Assembly (NCBI GenBank): GCA_900465675.1
Contig: UBJR01000017.1
Span: 62,001-126,000, forward strand
Direction: 5' to 3'
DNA: 64,000 nt
DNA from: Hyphomicrobiales bacterium
GTDB taxonomy: Bacteria; Pseudomonadota; Alphaproteobacteria; Rhizobiales; Rhizobiaceae
The notes under the pieces were generated by a model, which was not told where the DNA came from, made no database searches, and saw only the letters and a program-made list of their open reading frames with translations. The position numbers and the translations under genes are program-made. Shown here piece by piece: positions 36,701 to 45,252 of this stretch (positions are counted from its first letter, which is position 1; every line of letters starts with the position of its first letter).

Positions 36701-37411
36701 CCGCTCGACGGCCAATGGCTGCGCGCTGCTTTCATGCGGCAAAGCTATGATATGGGCTCCCCGACCTTGTCGCCGATCGGCGTCGTTGGCATTCAACCCA
36801 ATCAACCTTATTCGGGCATCGACGGATACACCGATACGATCGCGCTTCAGTGGGACGCGCAATGGACTGAACGCTTGTTCACTAGCATCGAATACCAGCA
36901 TCAGGAAATTCGTGACCTCGATTTGGCCTACCCGGTCGGCGGTCCATTTCTCCCCTATCTTCCGGGTGGCTTGACCATCAGCAAAGCAAATGTCGATCGC
37001 GTTAGCGCAACCGCAAACGTCGCCCTCCTTTATGGATTCGGTGTCTCAGCAACCGTGGCCTATTCTCATTCGAAGAACGAGGATGCTGGCAGCATCGGGT
37101 TTGACGAGGCGCTGCCTTACATTCCGGAGAGAAGCGGGCAACTCGCTCTGACCTGGGTCAATGAGGCCAACGTCAAGGCAACGCTTGCAGCGAACTATAC
37201 CGGAGAGCGTCAAGGTGATGGCGGCATCCTCGGCCCCGAGGTGCTCGACGACTACTGGACCCTTGATGCCAACCTGATTTGGGAGCCGATCGACAAGCGC
37301 TTTGCCCTCGAAGCTTCGGCCTTCAATCTTCTTGACGAAGATTTCGAGGTGGCGCCTGGTGTTCCAGGCTGGGGCCGCGCGGTCAAGGGCAGCCTGAAGA
37401 TCCGCTTCTGA
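33764..37411 (+). CDS. FecR-domain, TPR and outer-membrane beta-barrel protein
   Basis: About 1215 residues with a signal peptide (hydrophobic about 9-26, cleavage near LPAGAEP). A FecR-like domain lies at about 60-190 (GGDVLRTNATGQLAILFADR, IRGTDWTLTVKGDQTSL). TPR repeats follow at about 240-620 (NDLGLLQNARGAAREAEAAL and similar). The C-terminal half alternates polar and hydrophobic residues, is rich in Tyr, Gly and Asn, and ends in SLKIRF with a terminal Phe, as expected of an outer-membrane barrel. FecR modules normally receive signals from TonB-type receptors. Here sensor, TPR and barrel are one chain. Its stop overlaps the start of a CHASE2 cyclase (TGATG), so the two surely work together. 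Confidence 0.82.
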   Translation: MRGSFTHSMSAMMVLTVAASVAALPAGAEPLSRAEPAAGSVIDRKMGEEVRFVDLSNWQDVDLHQDLLGGDVLRTNATGQLAILFADRTQVRLGRNSALQVKQMARQGDTVLNLQSGTMWARAQRGGTGLTVETPAAAAAIRGTDWTLTVKGDQTSLIVLEGQVELKNDYGSVQVAEGEGAVATIGQAPRKLVIVTPDDREQMLFYLTLRSGFTFMPASPLPVQTMRRERSRIEDKAEEARNAEDWLTLAEIQISLDGRQKALNSLARARALRLSATQRARADLIEALIAGAEKRYSEAAKLFVRAERGLDPLRRSIAAYGGYYARSLQDPSRNEHPPANVTGPYAAVMKAYTAGFLEDIPAAIATMKAAEARYPDDSTLPALRAQLALLINDRVQMQEAIDRSLSIDPDDPNALQARARMRADYQGDLEGALSDLNAALKVAPGSSMAWNDLGLLQNARGAAREAEAALKHAIELDRDDPIGHANLAILYLDQSRMKEAKREIDLALAADPAFDIALLARGRYYLQMGAMDKAIDDLLASSTANPAHSQAQLVLAAGHYEKGDRVLSEQALDNADRLDRNDPVISSFRTAVAIDDYDSDGALDYAQEFLRRSKARGGHYGSLGANQDAGSTLNNAFRLRGLNAWGRYYGDAVFDPFAGSGYVDQSIRGNIRPFATNEIFDDEIDLYKLNSNSFSALLQGLLLDPHMLSGRSRSANLLRRPFLEGSIGGGVINSSGETKPIGEAELQGFANEPFPVSGYLNLKWEQTPYGGDYGSFLTTPFASPGSLDGDIRSLSGNGYLTATPNPDDRFVLYANHSDSKLDQAIDFPAAGYNESGDIDTKSTAAGIGWSHTFGYRNVVNAAFFYTSTEQNVEQEVIAPPPRIADSLQRNYVAAINHLYGVDDLTWRYGIEGGFVDIKADDSLLGTSVDERIGIGRAYVDLLHDITPNLKAEYALFGTAIDGGSTDVKRLEPRLGIAWAPLDGQWLRAAFMRQSYDMGSPTLSPIGVVGIQPNQPYSGIDGYTDTIALQWDAQWTERLFTSIEYQHQEIRDLDLAYPVGGPFLPYLPGGLTISKANVDRVSATANVALLYGFGVSATVAYSHSKNEDAGSIGFDEALPYIPERSGQLALTWVNEANVKATLAANYTGERQGDGGILGPEVLDDYWTLDANLIWEPIDKRFALEASAFNLLDEDFEVAPGVPGWGRAVKGSLKIRF

Positions 37412-39390
37412 TGCCGGGCAGAAAGACACAATCCACCCGCCCAACCGGCTGGCCCGTCTCCAGCCGTCCGGTCAGACTAGCCGTCCTCGTACTGGTGACA
37501 CTGGTGGCGATTTCGCTGCTCTCGCGTCTGCCGGCATGGTCGCTGCTGGAGCTCAGGAGCTTCGACTATCTCTCGACCGTCGATGATCCGCTGCCACCCG
37601 AGGAAGCGCCTGTGATCGTCGCGATCGACGAGCCGGCACTGGCGCAGATCAACGAACAATGGCCGTGGCCACGCAGTCTGCACGCCCGCCTGATCACCGC
37701 CCTGCGGGCTGCGGGCGCAAAGGCTGTCGGGCTTGATATCATCATGGCTGAACCCTCGTCGCCTGATAACGACGGCGCGGTGACCGCAGCTGTCGGCCCC
37801 GATGTCGTGTTGGCCGGCGACGAGACGCTGATCCAGGCGCCGCAGGCAGACCAGCTCATTCGCACCACGCCACTGCCTCAATTTACCGCTGCCGGCGCAA
37901 GAACCGGGATCGCCTCAATTGATCTCGGCGGCGACGGCATCTTCCGCACCATTCCGTCCTATAAGGACGGATTTGCCGTAACGCTGGCTGCTGCAGCTGG
38001 CAGGACGCCAATGAAGACGTCAAAAAATGCGATGATCCAGTCCTTCGGACCGTCTCGCAGCTATCCCACCGTGTCCTATTATCAGGCGCTTGACCCGCAG
38101 AATTTTCTGCCTCCGGATTTTTTCAAGGATCGCATCGTCCTGGTCGGCCTCAGCCTACAAAATGCGCCTGAGATCGACAAAGGCGGCGCCGATACATTCG
38201 CGACGCCCTATACAGTGCACACCGGCAAGCTGGTCGCCGGAGTCGAAATCCAGGCGACGATCTACGACAACATCGTCCACGGTTTCTTCATCGAAAAAGC
38301 CGGACTACCACTCGTCGCCCTAGTGATCCTTGTGGCCGCCGTGCTTGCAGCTGCAAGCGTCCTTCGCTCGACCAGCTGGCTAGCGATGGCGGCGGCCGTT
38401 ACTGCCGTCTGCCTTTTCTCGGCCGCAAGTTTCGTAGGCATCCGCTTCGGCCATATCTTCGTTTCGCCGCTCGGCCCGTCAATCGCCTATATCGCCGTCG
38501 TCTTCGGCCAGACGGCATTCGACTTCGCCGAGGAGCGGCGCAACAAGCTGCAGATCACCCGCGCCTTCTCGCAATATCTCTCGCCCGACCTCGTCAAGCG
38601 CCTCTCTGAAGACCCCTCGCAGCTTAAGCTCGGCGGCGAGCGGCGAACCCTTTCGATCCTGTTCTCCGATGTGCGCGGGTTCACGACCATCGCCGAGACG
38701 CTGAGGGACGATCCCGAACAGCTGACCGCGCTGATCAATCGGCTACTGACGCCACTATCTGAAGTGGTGATGAACCATGGCGGCACGATCGACAAATATA
38801 TGGGCGACTGCATCATGGCCTTCTGGAACGCGCCGCTCGACGATCCCGATCACGCGATGCATGCCGTCGTCGCGTCGCTGGCCATGCAGGAGGAAATTGC
38901 CAAGTTGAATCTGGAGCTGGAGGCCGAATCCGAAGCCAGCGGCATGCAGCTGCATGTCCTCAAGATGGGCGTTGGCATCAACACTGGCGAATGCGTCGTC
39001 GGCAACATGGGCTCCACCCGCCGCTTCGACTATTCCTGCCTCGGCGACAGCGTCAATCTTGCCTCGCGCCTCGAAGGCGCCTCGAAGAATTATGGCGTTG
39101 CATTGCTGCTTGGCGAGACCACCGCATCCCTGGTGAGCGGCCGGTATACGATCGCAGAGCTCGACCGTGTCATCGTCAAGGGCAAGACGGTTCCCGCTCC
39201 CGTTTTCACCATCCTGCACCGTGCCGAGGAGGACGCACTGGCGGCGCACGCCCAGTTTCTCCAGGCGAAATATGCGGGCGAATTGCGGGAAGACGATCCG
39301 CGCTTCGATGCAATGGCCGGGATGATACCGGAGCTATCGGGCTATTACACGATCATGCGCCATCATGAACGCACTGCGCGCGACCGGTAG
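37411..39390 (+). CDS. CHASE2-domain adenylate/guanylate cyclase
   Basis: A 659-residue membrane cyclase. A first helix lies at about 25-45. A periplasmic CHASE2 sensor follows at about 50-300 (VIVAIDEPALAQINEQWPWP, AVGLDIIMAEPSSPDNDGA), then three helices at about 300-370. The cytoplasmic class III cyclase domain spans about 410-600, with metal Asp residues in LFSDVRGFT and KYMGDCIMA and the transition-state segment CLGDSVNLASRLEG. All catalytic positions look present, so it should make a cyclic nucleotide on sensing a periplasmic cue. FecR proteins and CHASE2 cyclases are a recurring pair in proteobacteria. The gene is translationally coupled to the FecR-barrel gene. Confidence 0.9.
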   Translation: MPGRKTQSTRPTGWPVSSRPVRLAVLVLVTLVAISLLSRLPAWSLLELRSFDYLSTVDDPLPPEEAPVIVAIDEPALAQINEQWPWPRSLHARLITALRAAGAKAVGLDIIMAEPSSPDNDGAVTAAVGPDVVLAGDETLIQAPQADQLIRTTPLPQFTAAGARTGIASIDLGGDGIFRTIPSYKDGFAVTLAAAAGRTPMKTSKNAMIQSFGPSRSYPTVSYYQALDPQNFLPPDFFKDRIVLVGLSLQNAPEIDKGGADTFATPYTVHTGKLVAGVEIQATIYDNIVHGFFIEKAGLPLVALVILVAAVLAAASVLRSTSWLAMAAAVTAVCLFSAASFVGIRFGHIFVSPLGPSIAYIAVVFGQTAFDFAEERRNKLQITRAFSQYLSPDLVKRLSEDPSQLKLGGERRTLSILFSDVRGFTTIAETLRDDPEQLTALINRLLTPLSEVVMNHGGTIDKYMGDCIMAFWNAPLDDPDHAMHAVVASLAMQEEIAKLNLELEAESEASGMQLHVLKMGVGINTGECVVGNMGSTRRFDYSCLGDSVNLASRLEGASKNYGVALLLGETTASLVSGRYTIAELDRVIVKGKTVPAPVFTILHRAEEDALAAHAQFLQAKYAGELREDDPRFDAMAGMIPELSGYYTIMRHHERTARDR

Positions 39391-39510
39391 TCCCGCGCGC
39401 GCGTTTGATTTATCGGCTAACGTGCCGCAGCGCCCGCATGGTACTCCCGACAACCTAAACGATGCTGTAACGCTAGCAGCCCCGGCCCGTTTGGGCGGGC
39501 GACTCAAAGG

Positions 39511-39541
39511 AAAAACCCTTACGGCTGCAACCGCAAGGGTT
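39511..39541 (-). terminator. Rho-independent terminator on the minus strand
   Basis: The stem AACCCTT-a-CGG / CCG-c-AAGGGTT has one mismatch and a 6-base loop. On the minus strand it is followed by TTTTT. It would end a leftward transcript that starts downstream of the second terminator, or act as a backup to it. Confidence 0.6.
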
Positions 39542-39636
39542 CTGCTGCGGTTGAGGTCACAGCGCGCGGACGCGTCAGGAGGGCATTCTAACGACGTCCA
39601 CTGCTTACAACCACGATTGCATTCGATGGTTCCAAC

Positions 39637-39664
39637 AAAAAAGCGCCACCTTTTACGGTGACGC
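39637..39664 (-). terminator. Rho-independent terminator on the minus strand
   Basis: The stem GCGtCACC / GGTGgCGC (read on the minus strand) has one mismatched pair and a 6-base loop, and is followed by TTTTTT. It lies about 80 bases beyond the stop of the leftward 39742-40155 gene and fits as its terminator. Confidence 0.65.
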
Positions 39665-39684
39665 TATAGTTGAGGATACAGGAA

Positions 39685-39765
39685 ATCACTCGACAAAGAC
39701 CGAGAGGTCATCACGACTGAGTACACTTGTGTGTCGAGTGATCAGGGTGAGAACAGTCTCACCCT
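39685..39765 (-). ncRNA. Candidate structured RNA or 3' UTR element
   Basis: ATCACTCGACA (39685-39695) pairs perfectly with TGTCGAGTGAT (39732-39742). The adjacent AGGGTGAG-aacagt-CTCACCCT (39744-39765) forms a perfect 8-bp hairpin overlapping the end of the leftward gene. Together with the terminator at 39637 this makes a three-element structure of about 130 bases. Whether it is a separate small RNA is unknown. Confidence 0.35.
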
Positions 39766-40155
39766 CTGTATGTTCCTAGGGCTTTGAAAATAAATGGGGT
39801 TCGCGCCATCATGTTTTGCTAAGCCGCCGAACACCTCCCCAGCTTCCAACATTCCCATATGATGAGGTCGGCGGGTATTGATGACGGCCAGATCACTTCT
39901 TAGCTTTGGGCGGTGGGACTTAGTCGAAGATAGGATCCAGGCAAAGCTCCACGCTTCGATCGTACCGGAGCCGCGGAGAAAATCTGCCGCACCGTTCGCA
40001 TCTTCGTTTTTCTGGAGGTGGTCGATCAGCGCCTTGGGCGAGGAAAGTCCTGGCAGGGTCATCAGAGAAAGGGAATGCTCGATTTCATCAACATCACCAA
40101 GCCCGACGACTGGCGGCGAACCCGGCGTCATTAATGTCCAACTGTACTGTTTCAT
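39742..40155 (-). CDS. Hypothetical protein, 137 aa
   Basis: I do not recognise this family. The ATG has GGGGAG 6 bases upstream, which supports it as a gene. The N-terminal part (VVGLGDVDEIEHSLSLMTLPG) looks like a regular soluble fold. The last 40 residues are richer in Arg, His and Pro. It has no membrane segment. A minus-strand terminator follows at 39637-39664. The last codons overlap a perfect hairpin. It stands between the cyclase pair and a decayed response regulator. Confidence 0.5.
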   Translation of the reverse strand: MKQYSWTLMTPGSPPVVGLGDVDEIEHSLSLMTLPGLSSPKALIDHLQKNEDANGAADFLRGSGTIEAWSFAWILSSTKSHRPKLRSDLAVINTRRPHHMGMLEAGEVFGGLAKHDGANPIYFQSPRNIQRVRLFSP

Positions 40156-40321
40156 TCCCCGCTCCCCAAGACCGAATAAGGCCCGCCCCTGTCACAGTGG
40201 TGAGCCTATAGCCTACAGCCGACCACGTCCCTTATGAAAGTATTTACCCACCTCGAACCGTTTGGATGATTTGGCGTTTCCAATGCAAATTACCCACTTC
40301 AATCTTGGGTGCGATCTCGGC

Positions 40322-40661
40322 ATGGCCACTGACGCAAATCTTGTGTCGGTTAGTGAGGACGAGTTCCTAATCCGCATGAACCTTATGGAAGAGCTTGGAA
40401 ACGGCGACCGCGGATGAAGCACCGGCGGTTCTGAATGACTGCCCAGATATCGAAGCGATCTTAGCTGGCATCGACATGCCTGGCTCTTCAAACGGCTGGG
40501 GCTGGCCAAGGTCGTGCATGGCTCCCTTCCGGAATGGCGATCATGGTGGCGTCGGGCTTCCTCAAGGTTCCCAGCAATGGCCTTCCGGCCGGAATTCCAT
40601 TTCTGCCAAATCTTGTGACGTCAGTCACGTCATAAACCATATCCGCGAGCTGGTCCGTTAG
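40322..40661 (+). pseudogene. Frameshifted CheY-like response regulator
   Basis: Reading across frames gives a nearly complete receiver. From ATG 40322 it reads LVSVSEDEFLIRMNLMEEL. After a shift it reads TATADEAPAVLNDCPDIEAI and LAGIDMPGSSNG, then LGLAKVVHGSLPE, then MAIMVASGFLKVPSNGLPAG with IPFLP, and finally KSCDVSHVINHIRELVR with a stop at 40659-40661. At least three or four single-base shifts separate these pieces. Acidic pocket, phospho-Asp (IDMPGS) and Lys are all still visible. It is a close relative of the rhizobial single-domain regulator type found intact at 31849. It is certainly not translated as one protein. Confidence 0.78.
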
Positions 40662-40788
40662 CAGGGCAAGAGAGATTGCTTTGCCAAGCCCTTTAAGCCA
40701 TAAAAATCAAGTGAGTTAGCTGCCTTGTGCTTGCTCGGCGCCTTCCGTCGTGGGCGCGCATCCGAGGCCCAAAGACAACGGAAATCCT

Positions 40789-42726
40789 ATGGCACTGGTC
40801 AAGACCTCCCAACTGGGCGCAAAGCCGGCCTCCAGCAAACTGGTAACATCCGCTCCGGCGGCAACCGCCGTTGGCGACAAATCGGCGGCCTCCCGCCGTT
40901 CTCAAGATCGCACCCGCGTTCGCCAGCAGAAGGCGGCCGAGCGCATTGGTGCTGCAACGGAAGAATTGTCGACCGGTGTCGCCGAGGCGGCAGCGGCAGC
41001 CGAGCAACTCCAGCGCGCACTCGAGCAGATTGCTACCGGCGCTGAAGAAGCAGCAGGGGCTGCCCATGAATCCCTCTCCGCAACCACGCAACTTTCATCA
41101 AGGTTCGGTGATGCCCGGTCCGAAGCCCAGGCTGCACGGGCGCGGACCGAAAGGCTGCAGGCTTCAGTGCTGGAAGCCGCCGCACAGATCGACACATCGG
41201 TCACCGCCATCGACACGAACGCTTCGCGACAGATCGCATCCGTTGCCATCATCGAAAGACTTCAATCTCAGGCTGAGAAGATTGCCGCGACCACGGTCGC
41301 TGTTACCGATATCTCGGATCGCACTAACCTCTTGGCCTTGAATGCCGCGATCGAGGCCGCCCGCGCCGGTGGAGAAGGTCGGGGATTTGCAGTCGTTGCC
41401 GACGAAGTCCGTTTGCTGGCGGAAGTCGCCGAACGCAGTTCGCGTAACGTCAACCAGCATGCCGAGACCATTGTCGACGGGGTCCGTCGTATTACCGAGC
41501 GCATGAACGCTGCGGCGGCTAAGGCGCGGGAACAAACGGTATCGGGACGGGCGGTCGCCGAAAAACTGCACGCCGTCCGCTCGGGGCTGACCTCCTTGTC
41601 GCAGAGCAGCCAGACTATCCTCATCGCCGCTGTCGAGGCGGAGATGGCCACCCGCGAGGCGCAGAAAGGTGCCGAAACGGTGGCGGCAGCCGCAGAGCAA
41701 CAGTCCGCGGCGGCCAGTGAGGCGCAACGCTCCGTCCTGCAGCAGAGTTCGGCGCTGGAGGAAAGCCAAAAGACTGCCCAATCGCTAGCCATCCTTGCCG
41801 ACGAGCTCATGAATGAAGGGGGCCGGGCCTCACGGGCGGAAGAACTGAGTTCGGCCGCCGAGGAACTTTCCGCGACCGTCCAAGAGCTTTCCGGCGCCGC
41901 CAGCGAGATCCTGATCGCCGTCGAGCAGATAAGCCGCGGCGCTGAGGCCCAAGCGGCCGCCACGCAGCAGGCCAACGCCGCGATGGTCCAGATCGAGAAA
42001 AGCGCCTCACAGGCCCAGGTCAGTGCGGAAAACGCAAGCGAGCGAGCTCAGGAAATCAAGGCGTTGCTGGCAAGAAACAAAACGGGCCTGACGGGTCTTG
42101 CATCCGGCATCTCCGATGCCCTGACAGAAACCCGCAACGCACTGTCAGACCTTAATTTGCTCGGCGAAATCGGCTTCCAGATCGAACGCACCGTCGACCG
42201 GATGGTGCTTGTCGCCGTCCAGACCAACATGCTGGCCGTCAGCGGCTCGGTGGAAGCGGCGAGAGCCGGCGACGCGGGCCGCGGTTTTGCCGTGGTCTCT
42301 ACCGATATCCGCAAGCTCGCCCAGGACGCAGCAGAAAATATCGATGGCGTGAAGGACATTGTCCGGTCGATCCAGATCCAGATCCTCGTGGTCCAGCGCG
42401 AGCTGGAAGCGATTATGGTGGCTTCCGAGGCGGAGATCGCCAAGAGCAAGCTGACCGTCGATCTTCTGTCCGTAGCAGAAGCCGATATCGAGACGACGGT
42501 GCGCGGCAATGCCACAATCCTGGAAGCCGCGCAGGCAATTCTCATTGCGGCCAAGCAGGTTCAGGTCGGCACTCAGCAGATCGCCTCCGTCGCCGAGGAA
42601 GCAAGCGCAGCCTCGGAGCAGGCCGCCACCGCGGCACGGCAGCAGTCCCGCGGGGCAGAAGACCTGGCAGCGGCCGTCGAGGAGATCGCGTCGCTGGCCG
42701 ACGAACTCCAGATGTCTGGAAGCTGA
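40789..42726 (+). CDS. Soluble chemoreceptor with two signalling tips (double MCP)
   Basis: A 645-residue, almost entirely helical, Ala/Glu/Gln-rich protein without any membrane helix or known sensor domain. It holds two separate receptor hairpin tips. The first is at about residues 173-215 ([36 protein letters not shown]). The second is at about 470-512 ([36 protein letters not shown]). Each tip is the part that contacts CheA and CheW. The second is more divergent (VSGSVEAA for LNAAIEAA). The N-terminus of about 40 residues is disordered. It is first in a full che operon. The ATG at 40789 is preferred over the GTG-like start at 40750, which lacks a ribosome binding site. Confidence 0.88.
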   Translation: MALVKTSQLGAKPASSKLVTSAPAATAVGDKSAASRRSQDRTRVRQQKAAERIGAATEELSTGVAEAAAAAEQLQRALEQIATGAEEAAGAAHESLSATTQLSSRFGDARSEAQAARARTERLQASVLEAAAQIDTSVTAIDTNASRQIASVAIIERLQSQAEKIAATTVAVTDISDRTNLLALNAAIEAARAGGEGRGFAVVADEVRLLAEVAERSSRNVNQHAETIVDGVRRITERMNAAAAKAREQTVSGRAVAEKLHAVRSGLTSLSQSSQTILIAAVEAEMATREAQKGAETVAAAAEQQSAAASEAQRSVLQQSSALEESQKTAQSLAILADELMNEGGRASRAEELSSAAEELSATVQELSGAASEILIAVEQISRGAEAQAAATQQANAAMVQIEKSASQAQVSAENASERAQEIKALLARNKTGLTGLASGISDALTETRNALSDLNLLGEIGFQIERTVDRMVLVAVQTNMLAVSGSVEAARAGDAGRGFAVVSTDIRKLAQDAAENIDGVKDIVRSIQIQILVVQRELEAIMVASEAEIAKSKLTVDLLSVAEADIETTVRGNATILEAAQAILIAAKQVQVGTQQIASVAEEASAASEQAATAARQQSRGAEDLAAAVEEIASLADELQMSGS

Positions 42727-42730
42727 CACG

Positions 42731-44164
42731 ATGGAAAGCTCCCCCCCGAAGGCGGACCTGCGACGCCGGCTTGCGTTCAGGGTTGGACAGAGACGCCACG
42801 AGATTGACGCCGATCGGGTTCTGGAAGTGGTCAGGGCCGGCCACATCACCCGGGTGCCGAACGCTCCCGCGGCCCTGAGTGGCATTGCCAGTCTGCGCGG
42901 CCGCCCGATACCTATACTGTCGATGGGGCGGATCCTAAGCGGCGACGATAGCGCTTCCCCTCACGACGGCAAGATCATCGTCTATGATCACGGTGGAGCG
43001 GTTGGCCTGCTCGTCGATGACGTGCTCACGCTTTCGGAAGAAACCACCGCAGCACCGCTCGAGGGCTTGAGCGGTCTTCTCGATGCCGCGTTCAAGACCA
43101 CGCGGCGTGCGCAGGCGGGGCGAACGGGCTCTATCGCACCCGATGCAGGCAGCCAGGCAAGCGTGACTTTGGCGCCGATTTTGTCGTTTCACGTCGCCGG
43201 CCAGCTTTACGGACTGCCGCTCAAACACGTGAGAGAAGTGGCTATCATGCCGAACGACGTCGCGGTCCTTGCCAACGGACAGGGAGCGGTGATGGGGCTT
43301 ATGTCCCTGCGCAATAGCCTCCTGCCTCTGGTCTCGCTCGCCTCGCTGATGGGCCTGGAAATCACCCGATCGACAGCGGAAAATGCACGAGTCGTGGTTG
43401 TCCAGCATGAGGGTGATCTGTTCGGTCTTGTCGTCAACGCGATGGACGTCATCTATCGCCTGCCCGAGCAGGCCATCGATCCCGTGCCGGAAGTCCTGCA
43501 GCGTGGGCGCGGCGATGGCCAGATTGCGGCGATCGGCCGGATTGCGGATGGCAGACGACTGATCTCGATCCTGTCACCGGAAAAGCTTTTCGCTCACGAC
43601 GAGGTCGCGAGGGTCATCGGCCAGAAAACAGGAGCCGCACCAATGGACACAGCGCCTGAAGCGGACGATGCAGTGGAACAAGTCCTGATCTTTCAGCTGG
43701 GCGAGGAAAACTTCGGCATTCCGATCGCCTCGGTGGACGAAGTCATCAGGGTGCCACTCGATGTCACTCGCATACCAGGAGCGCCTGCCTTCGTTATCGG
43801 GGTCATCAACCTGCGCGGCAGGGCCGTTCCCCTGATCGATCAGCGAAGTCGCTTCGACAGCCCGGCCTCGATGCAGACAGCCGCCGCGCGCGCCATCGTG
43901 GTGACGATCGGCAAGCTACAGGCCGGCTTCGTCGTCGATACCGTGTCGGAGGTCAAGGCCCTGCCGGCGGCGGCCGTTTCCGTAGCTCCCGAGTTTGCTT
44001 CTCAACAGACGGATGTCTTCGACCGCATCGCCCATATCGAGGCCGATGGCCGGATGGTACTGCTGGTCGATCCCCAGGAGCTTCTGACGAAGGCAGAGCG
44101 GGACGTGGTTGCCGCCATCACCGAAGGCAAGGCCGGCACCAGGGAAAAGACGGGCGGCACCTGA
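42731..44164 (+). CDS. Protein with three CheW domains
   Basis: A 477-residue soluble protein made of three successive CheW-like couplers. They lie at about residues 10-145 (LAFRVGQRRHEIDADRVLEV), 148-290 (LSFHVAGQLYGLPLKHVREV) and 318-465 (LIFQLGEENFGIPIASVDEV). Each carries the R-G-x-x-x-P-L/I segment of CheW (SLRGRPIPILSMG, SLRNSLLPLVSLA, NLRGRAVPLIDQR). Standard couplers have one domain of about 150 residues. A triple coupler may bridge the two-tip receptor and the kinase in a fixed array. The ATG has GGAAG 8 bases upstream and lies 4 bases after the receptor stop. CheB follows after 2 bases. Confidence 0.9.
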   Translation: MESSPPKADLRRRLAFRVGQRRHEIDADRVLEVVRAGHITRVPNAPAALSGIASLRGRPIPILSMGRILSGDDSASPHDGKIIVYDHGGAVGLLVDDVLTLSEETTAAPLEGLSGLLDAAFKTTRRAQAGRTGSIAPDAGSQASVTLAPILSFHVAGQLYGLPLKHVREVAIMPNDVAVLANGQGAVMGLMSLRNSLLPLVSLASLMGLEITRSTAENARVVVVQHEGDLFGLVVNAMDVIYRLPEQAIDPVPEVLQRGRGDGQIAAIGRIADGRRLISILSPEKLFAHDEVARVIGQKTGAAPMDTAPEADDAVEQVLIFQLGEENFGIPIASVDEVIRVPLDVTRIPGAPAFVIGVINLRGRAVPLIDQRSRFDSPASMQTAAARAIVVTIGKLQAGFVVDTVSEVKALPAAAVSVAPEFASQQTDVFDRIAHIEADGRMVLLVDPQELLTKAERDVVAAITEGKAGTREKTGGT

Positions 44165-44166
44165 CT

Positions 44167-45252
44167 ATGATCCGTCTCCTCATCGTCGAAGATTCCGCCC
44201 TTATGCGGAAGCTGCTCGGCCAGATTTTCGGCACTGAGCCTGATTTCCAAATCGGGTTCGCCCGCGATGGCGATGAGGCGCTGAAGATCATCTCGGACTT
44301 TCGCCCTGACGTCGTAACGCTCGACATCCACATGCCACGGATGAACGGCCTGGAATGTCTCGACCGCATCATGCTAGAGCACCCCTGCCCGGTGGTGATG
44401 GTCTCCTCTCTCACCGAAGAAGGAGCGGAAGAGACTTTGGCGGCACTCGAGATCGGTGCTGTCGATTTCATCGCAAAACCGAGCGGCGCCATTTCCCTTG
44501 GCATCGAGGAACTGGCGCCTCGCCTGGTCGAAAAGGTCCGCATCGCCGCTTCGGTGCGCATCCGGCGCAGCCGCCGGCTCGCAGAGCGCGTCCGTTTCGC
44601 CCGGTCCGTGCCGTCTGCACCGGTATCCTCGTCCAAGCTTCGCGACACCACCTCTAGTCCCGTGACCCAAGACGCGGCGGCCCACGGGCTGGTGCTGGTC
44701 GGCACGTCGACAGGTGGCCCGCCGGCGCTGGACGCGGTGCTTACCCGTTTGCCGTCCGACTTTAAATGGCCGGTCGTGGTCGCGCAGCACATGCCCGCCT
44801 CCTTCACCGGAGCCCTTGCCAAGCGTCTCGACAGGATATGTGCGATGACCGTCACAGAAGTCACCCGGCCGATACGTCTGGATCCGGGCAATATCTACAT
44901 CGCCAGGGGTGACGCCGATATCCTCATCTCTTCCCGCGCCGGAAATCTGGTCGCCATGGCGGCACCGAACAATCCCGAGTTCCGTTGGCATCCGAGCGTC
45001 GATCGCATGGTGCGCTCGGCCATGAAGCATGTTCCGGCAAGATCCTTGATCGGCGTCCTTATGACCGGCATGGGCAATGACGGCGCGGCGGCTATGGCCG
45101 ATCTCAGATCAGCCGGCGGTTATACGATTGCCGAGGCCGAAGAGACCGCCGTCGTCTGGGGAATGCCGGGCGAGCTGGTGCAGCGCGGCGGAGCGAGCGA
45201 GGTGAAGCGGCTCGACCAGATCGGGCAACATCTGATGGATCAGGTCTGCTGA
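44167..45252 (+). CDS. cheB: CheB protein-glutamate methylesterase
   Basis: A 361-residue CheB. The N-terminal receiver has E8/D9, phospho-acceptor D53 (TLDIHMPRMNG) and K104 (FIAKPSG). The C-terminal methylesterase domain has the catalytic triad S181 (GTSTGGP), H208 (QHMPASF) and D305 (GMGNDGA). It removes methyl groups from receptor glutamates (or deamidates them) when phosphorylated by CheA, giving adaptation. Its stop overlaps the cheR start (TGATG). Confidence 0.95.
   Translation: MIRLLIVEDSALMRKLLGQIFGTEPDFQIGFARDGDEALKIISDFRPDVVTLDIHMPRMNGLECLDRIMLEHPCPVVMVSSLTEEGAEETLAALEIGAVDFIAKPSGAISLGIEELAPRLVEKVRIAASVRIRRSRRLAERVRFARSVPSAPVSSSKLRDTTSSPVTQDAAAHGLVLVGTSTGGPPALDAVLTRLPSDFKWPVVVAQHMPASFTGALAKRLDRICAMTVTEVTRPIRLDPGNIYIARGDADILISSRAGNLVAMAAPNNPEFRWHPSVDRMVRSAMKHVPARSLIGVLMTGMGNDGAAAMADLRSAGGYTIAEAEETAVVWGMPGELVQRGGASEVKRLDQIGQHLMDQVC

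Larger units (their letters stand above)
39391..39741. other. Structured intergenic region with leftward terminators
   Basis: About 350 bases with an unusual density of inverted repeats. There are two hairpins with T-runs on the minus strand (39511-39541 and 39637-39664), an 11-bp perfect inverted repeat (39685-39695 with 39732-39742) and an 8-bp perfect hairpin reaching into the next gene (39744-39765). No open frame explains it. It could encode one or two small RNAs on the minus strand or be a structured 3' end of the leftward gene. Confidence 0.5.
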
